IMG/VR virus record: IMGVR_UViG_3300042006_000026
Location: 1 to 22,905 of that record
Origin: a virus
DNA: 22,905 nt
Reading direction: 5' to 3' (one strand)
Part shown: piece by piece, positions 14,258-21,363 of the stretch
Layout of the letters: the number at the start of each line of letters is the position of its first letter
How positions within the stretch are numbered: position 1 is the first letter of the stretch
Program-made: the position numbers and the translations under genes
Notes under the pieces: model-generated
What the model was told of the DNA's origin: nothing
Database searches by the model: none
What the model saw: only the letters and a program-made list of their open reading frames with translations

Positions 14258-14719
14258 ATGCCGCAAGACATTAGCTCGACGGGCATTAGCTACCGCGTTG
14301 TTGGTAGCTCGACCTACCCCAACGGCGTGACCATCACCGAGGTTGCTGACGGTACTGACCCGCTAGACATCCCAGAGGTCCAGATCGCTGACAGCGCGAT
14401 GACCGCCAACGGCACCCTTGTGCACTGGTCGGCACCAAAGCCCATCCCAATCAAGGTGGCCGTGGTGCCTGGTAGCGAGGATGACATTGCACTGCAATAC
14501 CTCTTCGACGCCAACCGTGCCGCCAAGGGCAAGCGCGTTGCTCGGGACAAGATCACGTTCGTTGGCAACTACCCTGACGGCGGCACTGTGACGCTTTCCG
14601 GCGGTCACTGCGGCACGTACATGCCGGGACGTTCGGCGACGTCAGCGGGTCGTTACAAGGACAGCGTTTACGGCTTCACATTCGAAAACATCGCGACAAC
14701 GAAAGGCACGGGGATTTAA
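14258..14719 (+). CDS. Tail tube protein
   Basis: A 153-residue beta-rich protein matching small phage tube proteins found directly after DUF3383 sheaths: a DxPEVQIADSAMTANGTLVHWS segment, then KVAVVPGSEDDIALQYLFDANR, an NYPDGGTVTLSGG strand turn, and a C-terminal SAGRYKDSVYGFTFEN. Such proteins stack as hexamers to form the DNA channel. ATG 14258 lies in a short gap with a GGAG ribosome site (14246-14249). Identity as tube comes from pattern and position; sheath-tube-chaperone-tape measure is the usual order. Confidence 0.78.
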   Translation: MPQDISSTGISYRVVGSSTYPNGVTITEVADGTDPLDIPEVQIADSAMTANGTLVHWSAPKPIPIKVAVVPGSEDDIALQYLFDANRAAKGKRVARDKITFVGNYPDGGTVTLSGGHCGTYMPGRSATSAGRYKDSVYGFTFENIATTKGTGI

Positions 14720-14723
14720 GACA

Positions 14724-15191
14724 ATGGCTGACCTCATCAAACCGAAAGACGTACAAATCAAGGACTGCGACGGGAATGAAAAAACTTTCATTATCTCGCG
14801 GCTTCCCGCCATTCCAATGCGGGAAGTGATGGCGAAGTATCCAGTGAGCAACATCCCAAAGCTTGGCGAATACCAAGCATCAAAGGATGTGATGAAACTG
14901 CTACTTAGCTATGTCGCCGTTCGGATTGATGAGGGGCAGCGTGAGGTGGCGCTGACCAACGAAGCGTTGATCAATAACCACATTGTGGACGGCGAACAAC
15001 TGTTGCGTGTTGAGTACGCAATGCTGCAGTACAACACCAGTTTTTTCGGTCAAGGCGATCTCTCGACTTTCTTGCACGGGTTGATTGCCAAGCACCTACC
15101 GTTGCTTATCCAAACAGTGACGGATTCGTTAGCTGCATCCTCACCGGTCACCAGGGATCTGTCACGTTCACCGAACTCAAAACCTCAATAG
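14724..15191 (+). CDS. Tail assembly chaperone, unshifted form
   Basis: A 155-residue helical protein: an N-terminal beta part (VQIKDCDGNEKTFIISRLPAIPMREVMAKYP) and a helical remainder with LLLSYVAVRI, LLRVEYAMLQYNTSFFGQGDLSTFLHGL and LLIQTVTDSLAAS. This is the outline of chaperones such as lambda gpG or P2 gpE that bind the tape measure while the tube assembles. It lies between the tube and tape-measure genes, where such chaperones always lie. The last ~25 residues (after LIQTVTDS) have poor codon use and low complexity, as expected for a frame in which the functional reading continues in the -1 frame. See the frameshift product. Confidence 0.75.
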   Translation: MADLIKPKDVQIKDCDGNEKTFIISRLPAIPMREVMAKYPVSNIPKLGEYQASKDVMKLLLSYVAVRIDEGQREVALTNEALINNHIVDGEQLLRVEYAMLQYNTSFFGQGDLSTFLHGLIAKHLPLLIQTVTDSLAASSPVTRDLSRSPNSKPQ

Positions 15192-15286
15192 ATATGGAAG
15201 AGGCTTTTGACCTGTGGGAAATGGTGCAGGTCAACCGCTTCAACGAATACATGGCCATTGAACACAGCAAACAAGGCGGTAAGTGA
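14724..15286 (+). CDS. Tail assembly chaperone, predicted -1 frameshift product
   Basis: A -1 shift at T_TTT_TTC (15041-15047) joins the first 108 codons to a -1 frame that stays open until TGA 15284-15286, giving about 187 residues. The -1 extension ends with TFTELKTSIDMEEAFDLWEM and VNRFNEYMAIEHSKQ, a helix-loop-helix resembling downstream halves of other phage chaperone pairs. The stop overlaps the tape-measure ATG (TGATG), as expected if ribosomes arrive in this frame. The only ATG in the extension (15194) has no ribosome site. Lambda G/GT and P2 E/E' use the same plan; P2 has a T_TTT_TTG heptamer and a long overlap. The exact slip site is inferred. Confidence 0.68.
15041..15089 (+). promoter_or_regulatory. 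Programmed -1 frameshift signal: slippery heptamer plus stem
   Basis: In the chaperone frame the bases read T TTT TTC (15041-15047), a canonical X_XXY_YYZ slippery heptamer. Six bases later GGCGATC (15054-15060) can pair with GATTGCC (15083-15089) in a seven-bp stem with one G.U pair and a 22-base loop. A spacer of six bases is in the usual 5-9 range for stimulatory structures. Confidence 0.62.
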
Positions 15287-16836
15287 TGGGCGGTATTCTC
15301 GACACCTGGGTCACGATATTCCAGTCAGACACCAAGTCTGTTGACGACGGTAACAAGAAGGCCGCGCTATCGTCTGACGCCCTAATTGCCAAGCTGAAGA
15401 ATACCGACGCGGCAGCCGAGAAGACCGGCAAGACCATGAGCGACACGATAGCCAAGGCTGCCGGGGCACTCGCTGGGTTTCTTGTCGCCAAGGCGTCCAT
15501 CGGCGGGGTGTTCGAATCAGCCAACATGATCGTTGCACTCAAGCAGACCTCAGACGCCCTCGGTGAGACGATTGAGAACGTTGACGCCTTCGGTAAAGCA
15601 GCGCAAGCAGCCGGTGGGGATGCTCAAGGTGCGCGCGATTCGCTGACCGACCTGGCCGAGAAAATGGGTGAGGCGATGACGGACGCCGAGTCCGGCGCGG
15701 CAAAGGCCTTCAAGACGCTTGGGCTTGGGCTCAAGGACACCGACGGAAACGCCAAGGGCGCAGTGCAAGGGATGCTTGAACTGGCCGGCGCGGTCGAGAA
15801 GCTGCCAAAGAACGAGGCTGTTTTTAAAATCAAGGAACTTGGCATTACCGACAACCGCACAGTTGAGCTGTTGTTGAAAGGGCGCAAAGAACTTGAGCGG
15901 CTACTTGAGAAGCAGAAAGAACAAGGCGTGGTCACCAAGGAAAACGCTGAGCAGGCCATAAAATTCAAATCAGCGTGGAACGAACTGACGGCAGGCTTTG
16001 AACGCGCTGGGCTCGGTATCAGCACAAAACTCATGCCCTACTTCACAAAGGCCATAGACGCGCTGTCAGCCGGTTTCAACTGGCTGGAAGAGCATAAGGA
16101 TTTGGTGGCGGGGTTCTTCATTGCGATCGGGGCTGTTGTTGCGGTGTTCTATGTGCCGCCGATGCTGGCTGCTGCTGCTGCGACCTTGGCTGCTACCTGG
16201 CCCATCCTTGCTATTGGTGCAGCCATTGCCGTTGCGGCTGCGGCGTTCGCGCTGATCTATGACGACATCATGAACTTCATTGATGGTAATGATTCGTTCA
16301 TAGGTCAGATGGCCGAAAAGTACCCGATGGTGCAGACGCTTATTGAGGGTGTTGCTGCTGCGTTCAAGTTCCTCGGGCAGATGGGTGCAGACGTTTGGCG
16401 AGCGCTAACGGTCGGCTTTCAGCAAATGATGGATTTCATTCTGGCGGGTATCAAGCAGATTGCGTCAGGGGTGTCCACTGTTGCATCCTTCTTCGGCATT
16501 GGGTCGGATGAGGATGCACAGGTAGGCCCGAAGGAAGGGCGGCAACGTGGTAGTGGTAGTGGCCAGGACGCGAGCGACATTCCAGGCAATGACACCGTTG
16601 TCATGGGGCAGCAGCAGTTGGCTAAGGCCGCAGCAAGCCCGCTCAACTCGACCAGCAGCGCTGCGATCAGCAATGCCAACAGCAGTAAGGTTGAGAACAA
16701 CCTGAGCGTGGGTGAAATCAACGTGAACGCGCCGCAAGCTACAGACGCGCAAGGCATCGCTAAAGCATCTACCGGCGAGCTTGATAAGCAGCTCAAGTCG
16801 ATGCAGGAAAGTTCGGCCAATGGGAGAGCGCGTTAA
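15286..16836 (+). CDS. Tail tape measure protein (short)
   Basis: A 516-residue, helix-rich, alanine-rich protein with a central hydrophobic block (273-325) that would span a membrane twice, flanked by helical stretches and followed by a low-complexity, glycine/serine-rich region (about 405-450). This is the usual build of a tape measure, which sets tail length and is ejected into the host envelope. Early residues VFESANMIVALKQTSDALGETIENVDAFGKAAQAAGG resemble the conserved N-terminal TMP region of contractile phages. ATG 15286 overlaps the -1 frameshift stop; GTG 15283 is in frame but less likely. At about 1.5 angstrom per residue the tail would be roughly 75-80 nm, an inference. Confidence 0.83.
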   Translation: MGGILDTWVTIFQSDTKSVDDGNKKAALSSDALIAKLKNTDAAAEKTGKTMSDTIAKAAGALAGFLVAKASIGGVFESANMIVALKQTSDALGETIENVDAFGKAAQAAGGDAQGARDSLTDLAEKMGEAMTDAESGAAKAFKTLGLGLKDTDGNAKGAVQGMLELAGAVEKLPKNEAVFKIKELGITDNRTVELLLKGRKELERLLEKQKEQGVVTKENAEQAIKFKSAWNELTAGFERAGLGISTKLMPYFTKAIDALSAGFNWLEEHKDLVAGFFIAIGAVVAVFYVPPMLAAAAATLAATWPILAIGAAIAVAAAAFALIYDDIMNFIDGNDSFIGQMAEKYPMVQTLIEGVAAAFKFLGQMGADVWRALTVGFQQMMDFILAGIKQIASGVSTVASFFGIGSDEDAQVGPKEGRQRGSGSGQDASDIPGNDTVVMGQQQLAKAAASPLNSTSSAAISNANSSKVENNLSVGEINVNAPQATDAQGIAKASTGELDKQLKSMQESSANGRAR

Positions 16837-17384
16837 TGGCGTCCACTGATACCCGCATCAACTCGCTGAGCCAAGATGCAATTGCCATCCTCAAGGCCGA
16901 TACGCTCACGCAGTTGTTCCCGCTGGCTTCGCCAATGCAGGTGACTGTGCGCGAGCTGTCAAAGGTCCTCGGGTTTACGACCGAGGACGGCAGTGAGCTG
17001 TCAGATCACATAGTTTATCTGCCGACTGAAATTGAAATACCGTTCTTGCTCACCGAGGACACCCGCAACATTTACGCGGCGTTCAAGCAGGCGTGGAAAA
17101 CGCAAGAACTGTTGACCGTGCAGACCCGCGTTGATACCTATTCGTCATTGCTCATATATGAAATGCCGCACGACGAAAACGCCGAGCAGGGTGCAAGCGT
17201 TGTCATTCAGGTAAAAATGCGGGTGTATGAAACAGCCAAACCTGAATACGGTGCGCTACCGCCGCGCAAGGTTGCTAATAAGTCACAGGCCAGTACCGTC
17301 AAAAAAGGCCAAGTGCAGACCACCGAAAGTACAGCGCCAACTAAACGTAAAACGTCGGTGCTCGCGGGGATATACAACGGATGA
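16836..17384 (+). CDS. Dit-like baseplate/tail-tip protein
   Basis: The 182-residue protein contains the sequence TLTQLFPLASPMQVTVRELS (23-42) followed by SDHIVYLPTEIEIPFLL, AAFKQAWKTQELLTVQTRVDTYSSLLIYEMPHD and VVIQVKMRVYE, which is the Dit-like phage tail N-terminal domain layout (beta sandwich joining tube to baseplate). The C-terminal ~45 residues are a basic, S/T-rich linker (KSQASTVKKGQ) ending GIYNG. ATG 16836 overlaps the tape-measure stop (TAATG). As in related contractile phages it sits between the tape measure and the plug and hub genes. Confidence 0.75.
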   Translation: MASTDTRINSLSQDAIAILKADTLTQLFPLASPMQVTVRELSKVLGFTTEDGSELSDHIVYLPTEIEIPFLLTEDTRNIYAAFKQAWKTQELLTVQTRVDTYSSLLIYEMPHDENAEQGASVVIQVKMRVYETAKPEYGALPPRKVANKSQASTVKKGQVQTTESTAPTKRKTSVLAGIYNG

Positions 17385-17680
17385 GAACTATTTCGCTTGA
17401 CGCAATCCCGAACCAAGAGCTATCGGTGACGCTGGATAACAACCGGTGGGACATCACGCTCAAGGAGTGTAACGGGGTGATGTGCTGCACCTTGGCTCTG
17501 AATGACGTGACGCTTTTGTCAGGGCAGCGCATTGTTGCAGGCTCGCCGCTGATCCCATACCGGTACATGCAGGGTTCTGGCAACTTCTGGCTGCTCACCG
17601 AGAATGATGAGCTGCCGTATTACGATCGGTTTGGCGTCGATCAGCAATTAGTTTATGTGAGCCCTGGAGAGGTTCTGTGA
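17381..17680 (+). CDS. Baseplate plug-like protein (Pam3 gp18/DUF6983-like)
   Basis: A 99-residue beta-rich protein with the pattern ISLDAIPNQELSVTLDNNRWDITL, a mid strand pair GVMCCTLALNDVTLLSG, then PLIPYRYM..GNFW and a final PYYDRFGVDQQLVYVSPGEVL. This is the outline of the small plug/cap proteins found between Dit-like and hub genes in phages such as Pam3. It may seal the hub centre. ATG 17381 overlaps the previous stop (ATGA). The last codons overlap the GTG of the next gene, and its own 3' end carries that gene's ribosome site. Confidence 0.68.
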   Translation: MRTISLDAIPNQELSVTLDNNRWDITLKECNGVMCCTLALNDVTLLSGQRIVAGSPLIPYRYMQGSGNFWLLTENDELPYYDRFGVDQQLVYVSPGEVL

Positions 17681-18510
17681 TGGGCGGGGTGGATCTGCGG
17701 TTAGCCCGCGTTGGCATTGAAATACAGGGTCGTATTAATTGGTACAACAGCAGCCAGGGTTTCAAGGTGAAGGCGACCGGCACGAAGTACGCCAACCCCG
17801 AGCAGAATGAGTGCACCGTGACCATTACCAACCTGTCACGCGCAACCCGCGATTTTCTGGTGACCGAGGCGAGTCCATTTAACAGCAACCCGACACCAAA
17901 GCGGCTGATTCTTGAGGTTGGCCGGGTATCCACGGGGTTGACTCGCATATTCATTGGTGACATCACGTCAGCCGAGCCGAGCGTTCCGCCGGATATTGAG
18001 CTTGAGATTGTTGCCAAGACCGCCAACGCCAGCAAAGGTAAACTTGCGGCCAAGTCCGCCGGGGCGCAAAGCAAGCTCAGCGCCATTGCCAAATCCATTG
18101 CAGATGACATCGGCGTGAGCTTGGACTTCCAGGCGCAGGACAAGAACATTGGTAACTACTCGCACAGCGGACCCGAGCTAAAACAGGTTGAGCTGTTGCA
18201 GCAGGCCGGCGGCGTGAGCGCGTATATTGATGACGGCAAGCTGGTTGTGAAGGATGCCAAAATGCCGCTTACTGGTCGCATTCGAATTCTGAATAAAAAC
18301 ACCGGGATGGTGGGCGTACCGAAGCCGACAGAGAAGGGATTGAAAGTCACCTTCCTGATTGACGCAGATACGGTACTCGGTGGTGCGCTACGGCTACAAT
18401 CCCAAATCAACCCCGCTGCCAACGGTGACTATGTGATAACGCAACTTTCGTTTGACGTTGCGACGCATGACTCCCCGTTCTGGTACACCGCATTGGCGAC
18501 CCGCGTATGA
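17680..18510 (+). CDS. Baseplate hub protein (gp27-like)
   Basis: A 276-residue protein starting LRLARVGIEIQGRINWYNSSQGFKVKATGTKY, with an early strand pair, NECTVTITNLSRATRDFLV, a KRLILEVGRVSTGLTRIFIGDITSAEPS strand region (60-100), a helical patch (SKLSAIAKSIADDIGVSL) and a late beta region with SYDVATHDSPF-like elements (QLSFDVATHDSPFWYTALATR). This is the two tube-like beta domain layout of hub proteins that close the end of the tube and hold the spike. ATG 17680 is chosen over GTG 17677 because GGAGAGG (17666-17672) lies seven bases upstream. The next gene is the spike. Confidence 0.73.
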   Translation: MGGVDLRLARVGIEIQGRINWYNSSQGFKVKATGTKYANPEQNECTVTITNLSRATRDFLVTEASPFNSNPTPKRLILEVGRVSTGLTRIFIGDITSAEPSVPPDIELEIVAKTANASKGKLAAKSAGAQSKLSAIAKSIADDIGVSLDFQAQDKNIGNYSHSGPELKQVELLQQAGGVSAYIDDGKLVVKDAKMPLTGRIRILNKNTGMVGVPKPTEKGLKVTFLIDADTVLGGALRLQSQINPAANGDYVITQLSFDVATHDSPFWYTALATRV

Positions 18511-19169
18511 GTGACTTGCAGAAGCCCAACACACAACAGGCTAACACCGGCAACATGGGCGGCATCACCAATGAGTTCTTGGCCAACTGGCTGCGTAATG
18601 AGGTTGACGGCATGGTGCCCGCCCGCGTGGTCAGCTATGACGACGCCACCAACCGCGCAACGCTGCACCCAATTGTAATGATGGGTGGCACCGACGGTAG
18701 CAAGACGCCTCGTGCCGACGTCTACAACATCCCGGTGTACCGCTTCGGGGGCGGCGGCATGTTTATGCGCTTTCCGCTAAAGGCCGGTGACCTGGGATGG
18801 TTGGCTGCCAACGACAACGATATCAGTCTGATCATGCAGGGTGGTGGTGTCGAGGACTGGCCGAACACCGAGCGTCAATGCAAGTTCAGTGACGCTGTAT
18901 TCTTTCCTGACACTCTCAAGTCTTGGATCATCGACGGGGCCAACATTGAGAACGCAGTTTGGCAGACCTTGGACGGTCAAACCTGCATCGCGCTTGGCGT
19001 TAACGGCGTTAAGATTTCACGGGGCACCGTCACGTGGAACATGACCCCGGCAGGCATCGCCATGACGGGGCCACCTGGGGGTCTTACCTACAACGGCAAG
19101 AACGTCGGCGACACCCACACGCACGGCGGTGTGACGACCGGCAGCGGCACAACAGGGGTTCCAATTTAA
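18507..19169 (+). CDS. Baseplate spike protein (gp138/gpV-like)
   Basis: The 220-residue protein begins with a helix, then an OB-fold-like segment (MVPARVVSYDDATNRATLHP, 36-55, to about 115) typical of gp138/gpV N-terminal domains. The rest is a run of short strands consistent with a trimeric beta-helix, ending GDTHTHGGVTTGSGTTGVPI (201-220). The H204-T-H206 pair and following glycines match the apex of P2/phi92-type spikes, where a HxH motif of three subunits holds an iron ion at the membrane-piercing tip. No separate PAAR gene is then needed. ATG 18507 overlaps the previous stop. Confidence 0.85.
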   Translation: MSDLQKPNTQQANTGNMGGITNEFLANWLRNEVDGMVPARVVSYDDATNRATLHPIVMMGGTDGSKTPRADVYNIPVYRFGGGGMFMRFPLKAGDLGWLAANDNDISLIMQGGGVEDWPNTERQCKFSDAVFFPDTLKSWIIDGANIENAVWQTLDGQTCIALGVNGVKISRGTVTWNMTPAGIAMTGPPGGLTYNGKNVGDTHTHGGVTTGSGTTGVPI

Positions 19170-19513
19170 TGCGCACTTTTCAGGTTGATGAGAACAACAA
19201 TTTTGTGTTCGGGGATGACGGGCAGATTCCCATTATTGGCGGTGTCGAGGCGATCACCCAAACCGCCAAGCAATATGTGCAAGCTCGCCGGGATGAAATG
19301 ATTTACAAGCTTGATGAGGGTATACCCTATGCATTGATCGCTTGGGCGGCTGATCCCAACGAGGCAGCGTTTGAGGTGTCGCAGCGTGCGCGCCTGTTGC
19401 AAGTTGAGGGTGTCACCGCGGTCACTGCTTTTGAAATCACAAGGGTTGGTGACGTTTTAAAGTACACTGCGACCTTGGACACCACCGAAGGGGAGTTGGT
19501 CGTAAATGTCTAA
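19169..19513 (+). CDS. Baseplate wedge protein (gp25-like)
   Basis: A 114-residue protein with an early strand module (TFQVDENNNFVFGDDGQIPIIGG), a helix VEAITQTAKQYVQARRDEMIYKLDEGIPY and the ending DTTEGELVVNV. This matches short wedge proteins (gp25/W class) encoded between spike and J-like wedge in contractile phages. ATG 19169 overlaps the spike stop (TAATG); the reading frame is open upstream to 19034, but that would overlap the spike and lacks a ribosome site. The final eight bases overlap the next gene, as in other tightly coupled wedge pairs. Confidence 0.75.
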   Translation: MRTFQVDENNNFVFGDDGQIPIIGGVEAITQTAKQYVQARRDEMIYKLDEGIPYALIAWAADPNEAAFEVSQRARLLQVEGVTAVTAFEITRVGDVLKYTATLDTTEGELVVNV

Positions 19514-20702
19514 CTATGAATACGTTGTTGCAAGCGGTCTGCTAGTGCCTGATACCGCCGACTTGCTTGAAGAGGTCAAAGAGGAATGGCGCGAGACGTA
19601 CGGCGCAGATGTAATCCTTGAACCTGAAACCTCGCAGGGTGCGATTGTTGTACAGGACACCGAGGTACGTGACGCATCGGTGCGCAATAACGTAGCCGTG
19701 GCCAACCAGATCAACCCTGATTATGCGGGCGGGCCATTCCTTGACGCCATATGGGCGCTCACCGATGGCGACCGGCGACCGGCGACCCGCAGCACTATAG
19801 CGGGGGTTGTTCTCGGTGGGCAGAACGGCACACTGGTTCCCATCAACTCTGTTGCGGTCGTAACGACGTCAGGTGCACGATTCCTCACGGCGTCTGCGGT
19901 GATCATTGGTGAGGTGACGCCAGGGTTGGCCACGGTTGATATGGTCGCTGAGGACTTCGGACCTATCGGTGTTGCTATCGGTGGGCTGAATGCTGTTGCA
20001 TCTGGCGTGCTCGGCTGGGAAACAGTGACGAACCCCACAGCGGCCATACCCGGCGCGCTTGCTGAGTCTGACATTGCGTCTCGCCGTCGCCGTCGCTTGA
20101 CCCTGGCGTTGCAGTCGGTCGCCATGCCCGAGGCGATTATCTCGGCTTTGATGGACATTGACGAAGTTGAGTCGCTGACGTTCCGCGAGAATTACACCGA
20201 CGTTGACGCAACCATTGATGGGATCTTTCTCAAGAAGCACAGCATTTGGGTATGTGTGCGCGGAGGTACTGACGCACAGATTGGTAACGCGCTGCTTGAA
20301 GCGAAAAGTATGGGTTGCGGGTACAACGGCGCGGTCACGGTTAACGTTGTTGAGGCAGCGAGCGGCCAGACCTATGTCATTAACTTTGACCGCCCAACCT
20401 TGGTGACGCTGTTCGTTCGCGTAACCGCCAAGTTCAACAACACTGACGGCGCAACCATCATCCCCAACGCAACCATGGCCTATGCAACCGGCGAGCTTGA
20501 AGGTGATGCAGGACTTGTTGTCGGCGCGTCGGTGAGCCCATGGGAGATTGCAGGGGCCATCAATCAGGTCGAACCTCGGATCAAAGTCACCAAAGTTGAG
20601 CTTTCAACTGACGGCATCACGTGGAACAGCAACGTCCTGGCCATCGCGCTTGACCATCAGGCAGACCTCACCATTGCGCGGGTTCTAGTGGTGGCTGCAT
20701 GA
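19506..20702 (+). CDS. Baseplate J-like wedge protein
   Basis: A 398-residue protein with the baseplate J profile: an N-terminal ADLLEEVKEEWRETYGADV...LEPETSQGAIVVQDTEVRD region, the conserved segment GPFLDAIWALTDGDRRPATRSTIAGVVLGGQNGTLVP (76-112), a beta domain, PGALAESDIASRRRRRLTLALQSVAMPEAIISALMDIDEVES (about 182-223) with the basic R cluster after ESD, and a late VSPWEIAGAINQVEPRIKVTKVELS. The family forms the outer wedge joined to gp25-like and DUF2612-like proteins. ATG 19506 overlaps the previous gene by eight bases. Length is normal. Confidence 0.9.
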   Translation: MSNYEYVVASGLLVPDTADLLEEVKEEWRETYGADVILEPETSQGAIVVQDTEVRDASVRNNVAVANQINPDYAGGPFLDAIWALTDGDRRPATRSTIAGVVLGGQNGTLVPINSVAVVTTSGARFLTASAVIIGEVTPGLATVDMVAEDFGPIGVAIGGLNAVASGVLGWETVTNPTAAIPGALAESDIASRRRRRLTLALQSVAMPEAIISALMDIDEVESLTFRENYTDVDATIDGIFLKKHSIWVCVRGGTDAQIGNALLEAKSMGCGYNGAVTVNVVEAASGQTYVINFDRPTLVTLFVRVTAKFNNTDGATIIPNATMAYATGELEGDAGLVVGASVSPWEIAGAINQVEPRIKVTKVELSTDGITWNSNVLAIALDHQADLTIARVLVVAA

Positions 20703-21361
20703 GCCGCATTCAAGCGCTTGATACGAGCGTTGACGTTCTCAAGTCGCTGCTGTGGGAGCACGACGGCGCCGATAAGCTGGTGCAGCTAACGCGCCTCAAG
20801 CAAGAGTGGTACGAAAAGAACCAAAGTGAATTTTGGACCGACTGGATACGGGACGTTTTCAATATCCGCACCGCCAACCAATTTGGTCTTGCTGTGTGGG
20901 GGCGCATTCTTGATGTGCCGATGCAGGTCACGTCAGCGCCCGACGTCGGCAAGTTCGCTTTCGGGTTCGGCAGCAACAACGCCAACTTTGAAAATGGGAA
21001 CTTTGGGAACAAGAACAGCAACACGATTGGGCTGACTGTCGACCAACAAAGGCTGATCATTCGCCTACGGTACTTCAAGCTCACCGCACGCGGCACGGTC
21101 CCTGAAACAAACCGCTTCCTGAAAAAGATATTCACTGACGTTGGCCAGGGTCGGGTATTTGTAGCGGACCCCTACGACATGAGTTTTGTGACATACTTTT
21201 TTGAACAGGCGCCCGATAGCAGCACGCAGTTTATTTTGGATCACTACGACCTGCTACCGCGACCAGCAGGCGTGGGCATCAAGTATCAAGTTCAGCCGCG
21301 CCCATCGTTCGGGTTTGGCCCGAATCACTTAAACTTTGAAAATGGAAACTTTGGTGCATAA
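20699..21361 (+). CDS. DUF2612-like baseplate protein (tail protein I/gp53 position)
   Basis: The 220-residue protein matches DUF2612 in LVQLTRLKQEWYEKNQSEFWTDWIRDVFNIRTANQFGLAVWGRILDVP (about 28-75) and QQRLIIRLRYFKLTARGTVPETNRFLKKIF (116-145). The family occupies the place of tail protein I, linking the J-like wedge to the fibre. Two copies of a 16-residue element, FGFG..N..NFENGNFG (88-103 and 204-219), agree at 13 of 16 positions; one sits in the middle and one at the very C-terminus, next to where the fibre would attach. ATG 20699 overlaps the previous stop. Confidence 0.82.
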   Translation: MSRIQALDTSVDVLKSLLWEHDGADKLVQLTRLKQEWYEKNQSEFWTDWIRDVFNIRTANQFGLAVWGRILDVPMQVTSAPDVGKFAFGFGSNNANFENGNFGNKNSNTIGLTVDQQRLIIRLRYFKLTARGTVPETNRFLKKIFTDVGQGRVFVADPYDMSFVTYFFEQAPDSSTQFILDHYDLLPRPAGVGIKYQVQPRPSFGFGPNHLNFENGNFGA

Positions 21362-21363
21362 CT

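Noticed and set aside
14802-14826. 8-bp inverted repeat CTTCCCGC/GCGGGAAG in the chaperone gene
   Set aside because: Short stem within coding sequence, no T-run and no positional meaning; likely chance.
15194-15286. Separate 30-codon gene starting ATG 15194
   Set aside because: No ribosome site upstream, and the frame is open far upstream with protein-like sequence; it is better explained as the -1 frameshift extension of the chaperone.
19764-19790. Short GCGACCG-type direct repeats in the J-like gene
   Set aside because: Encoded as an Asp-Arg-Arg-rich stretch within a family-conserved region; local codon repetition rather than a distinct element.
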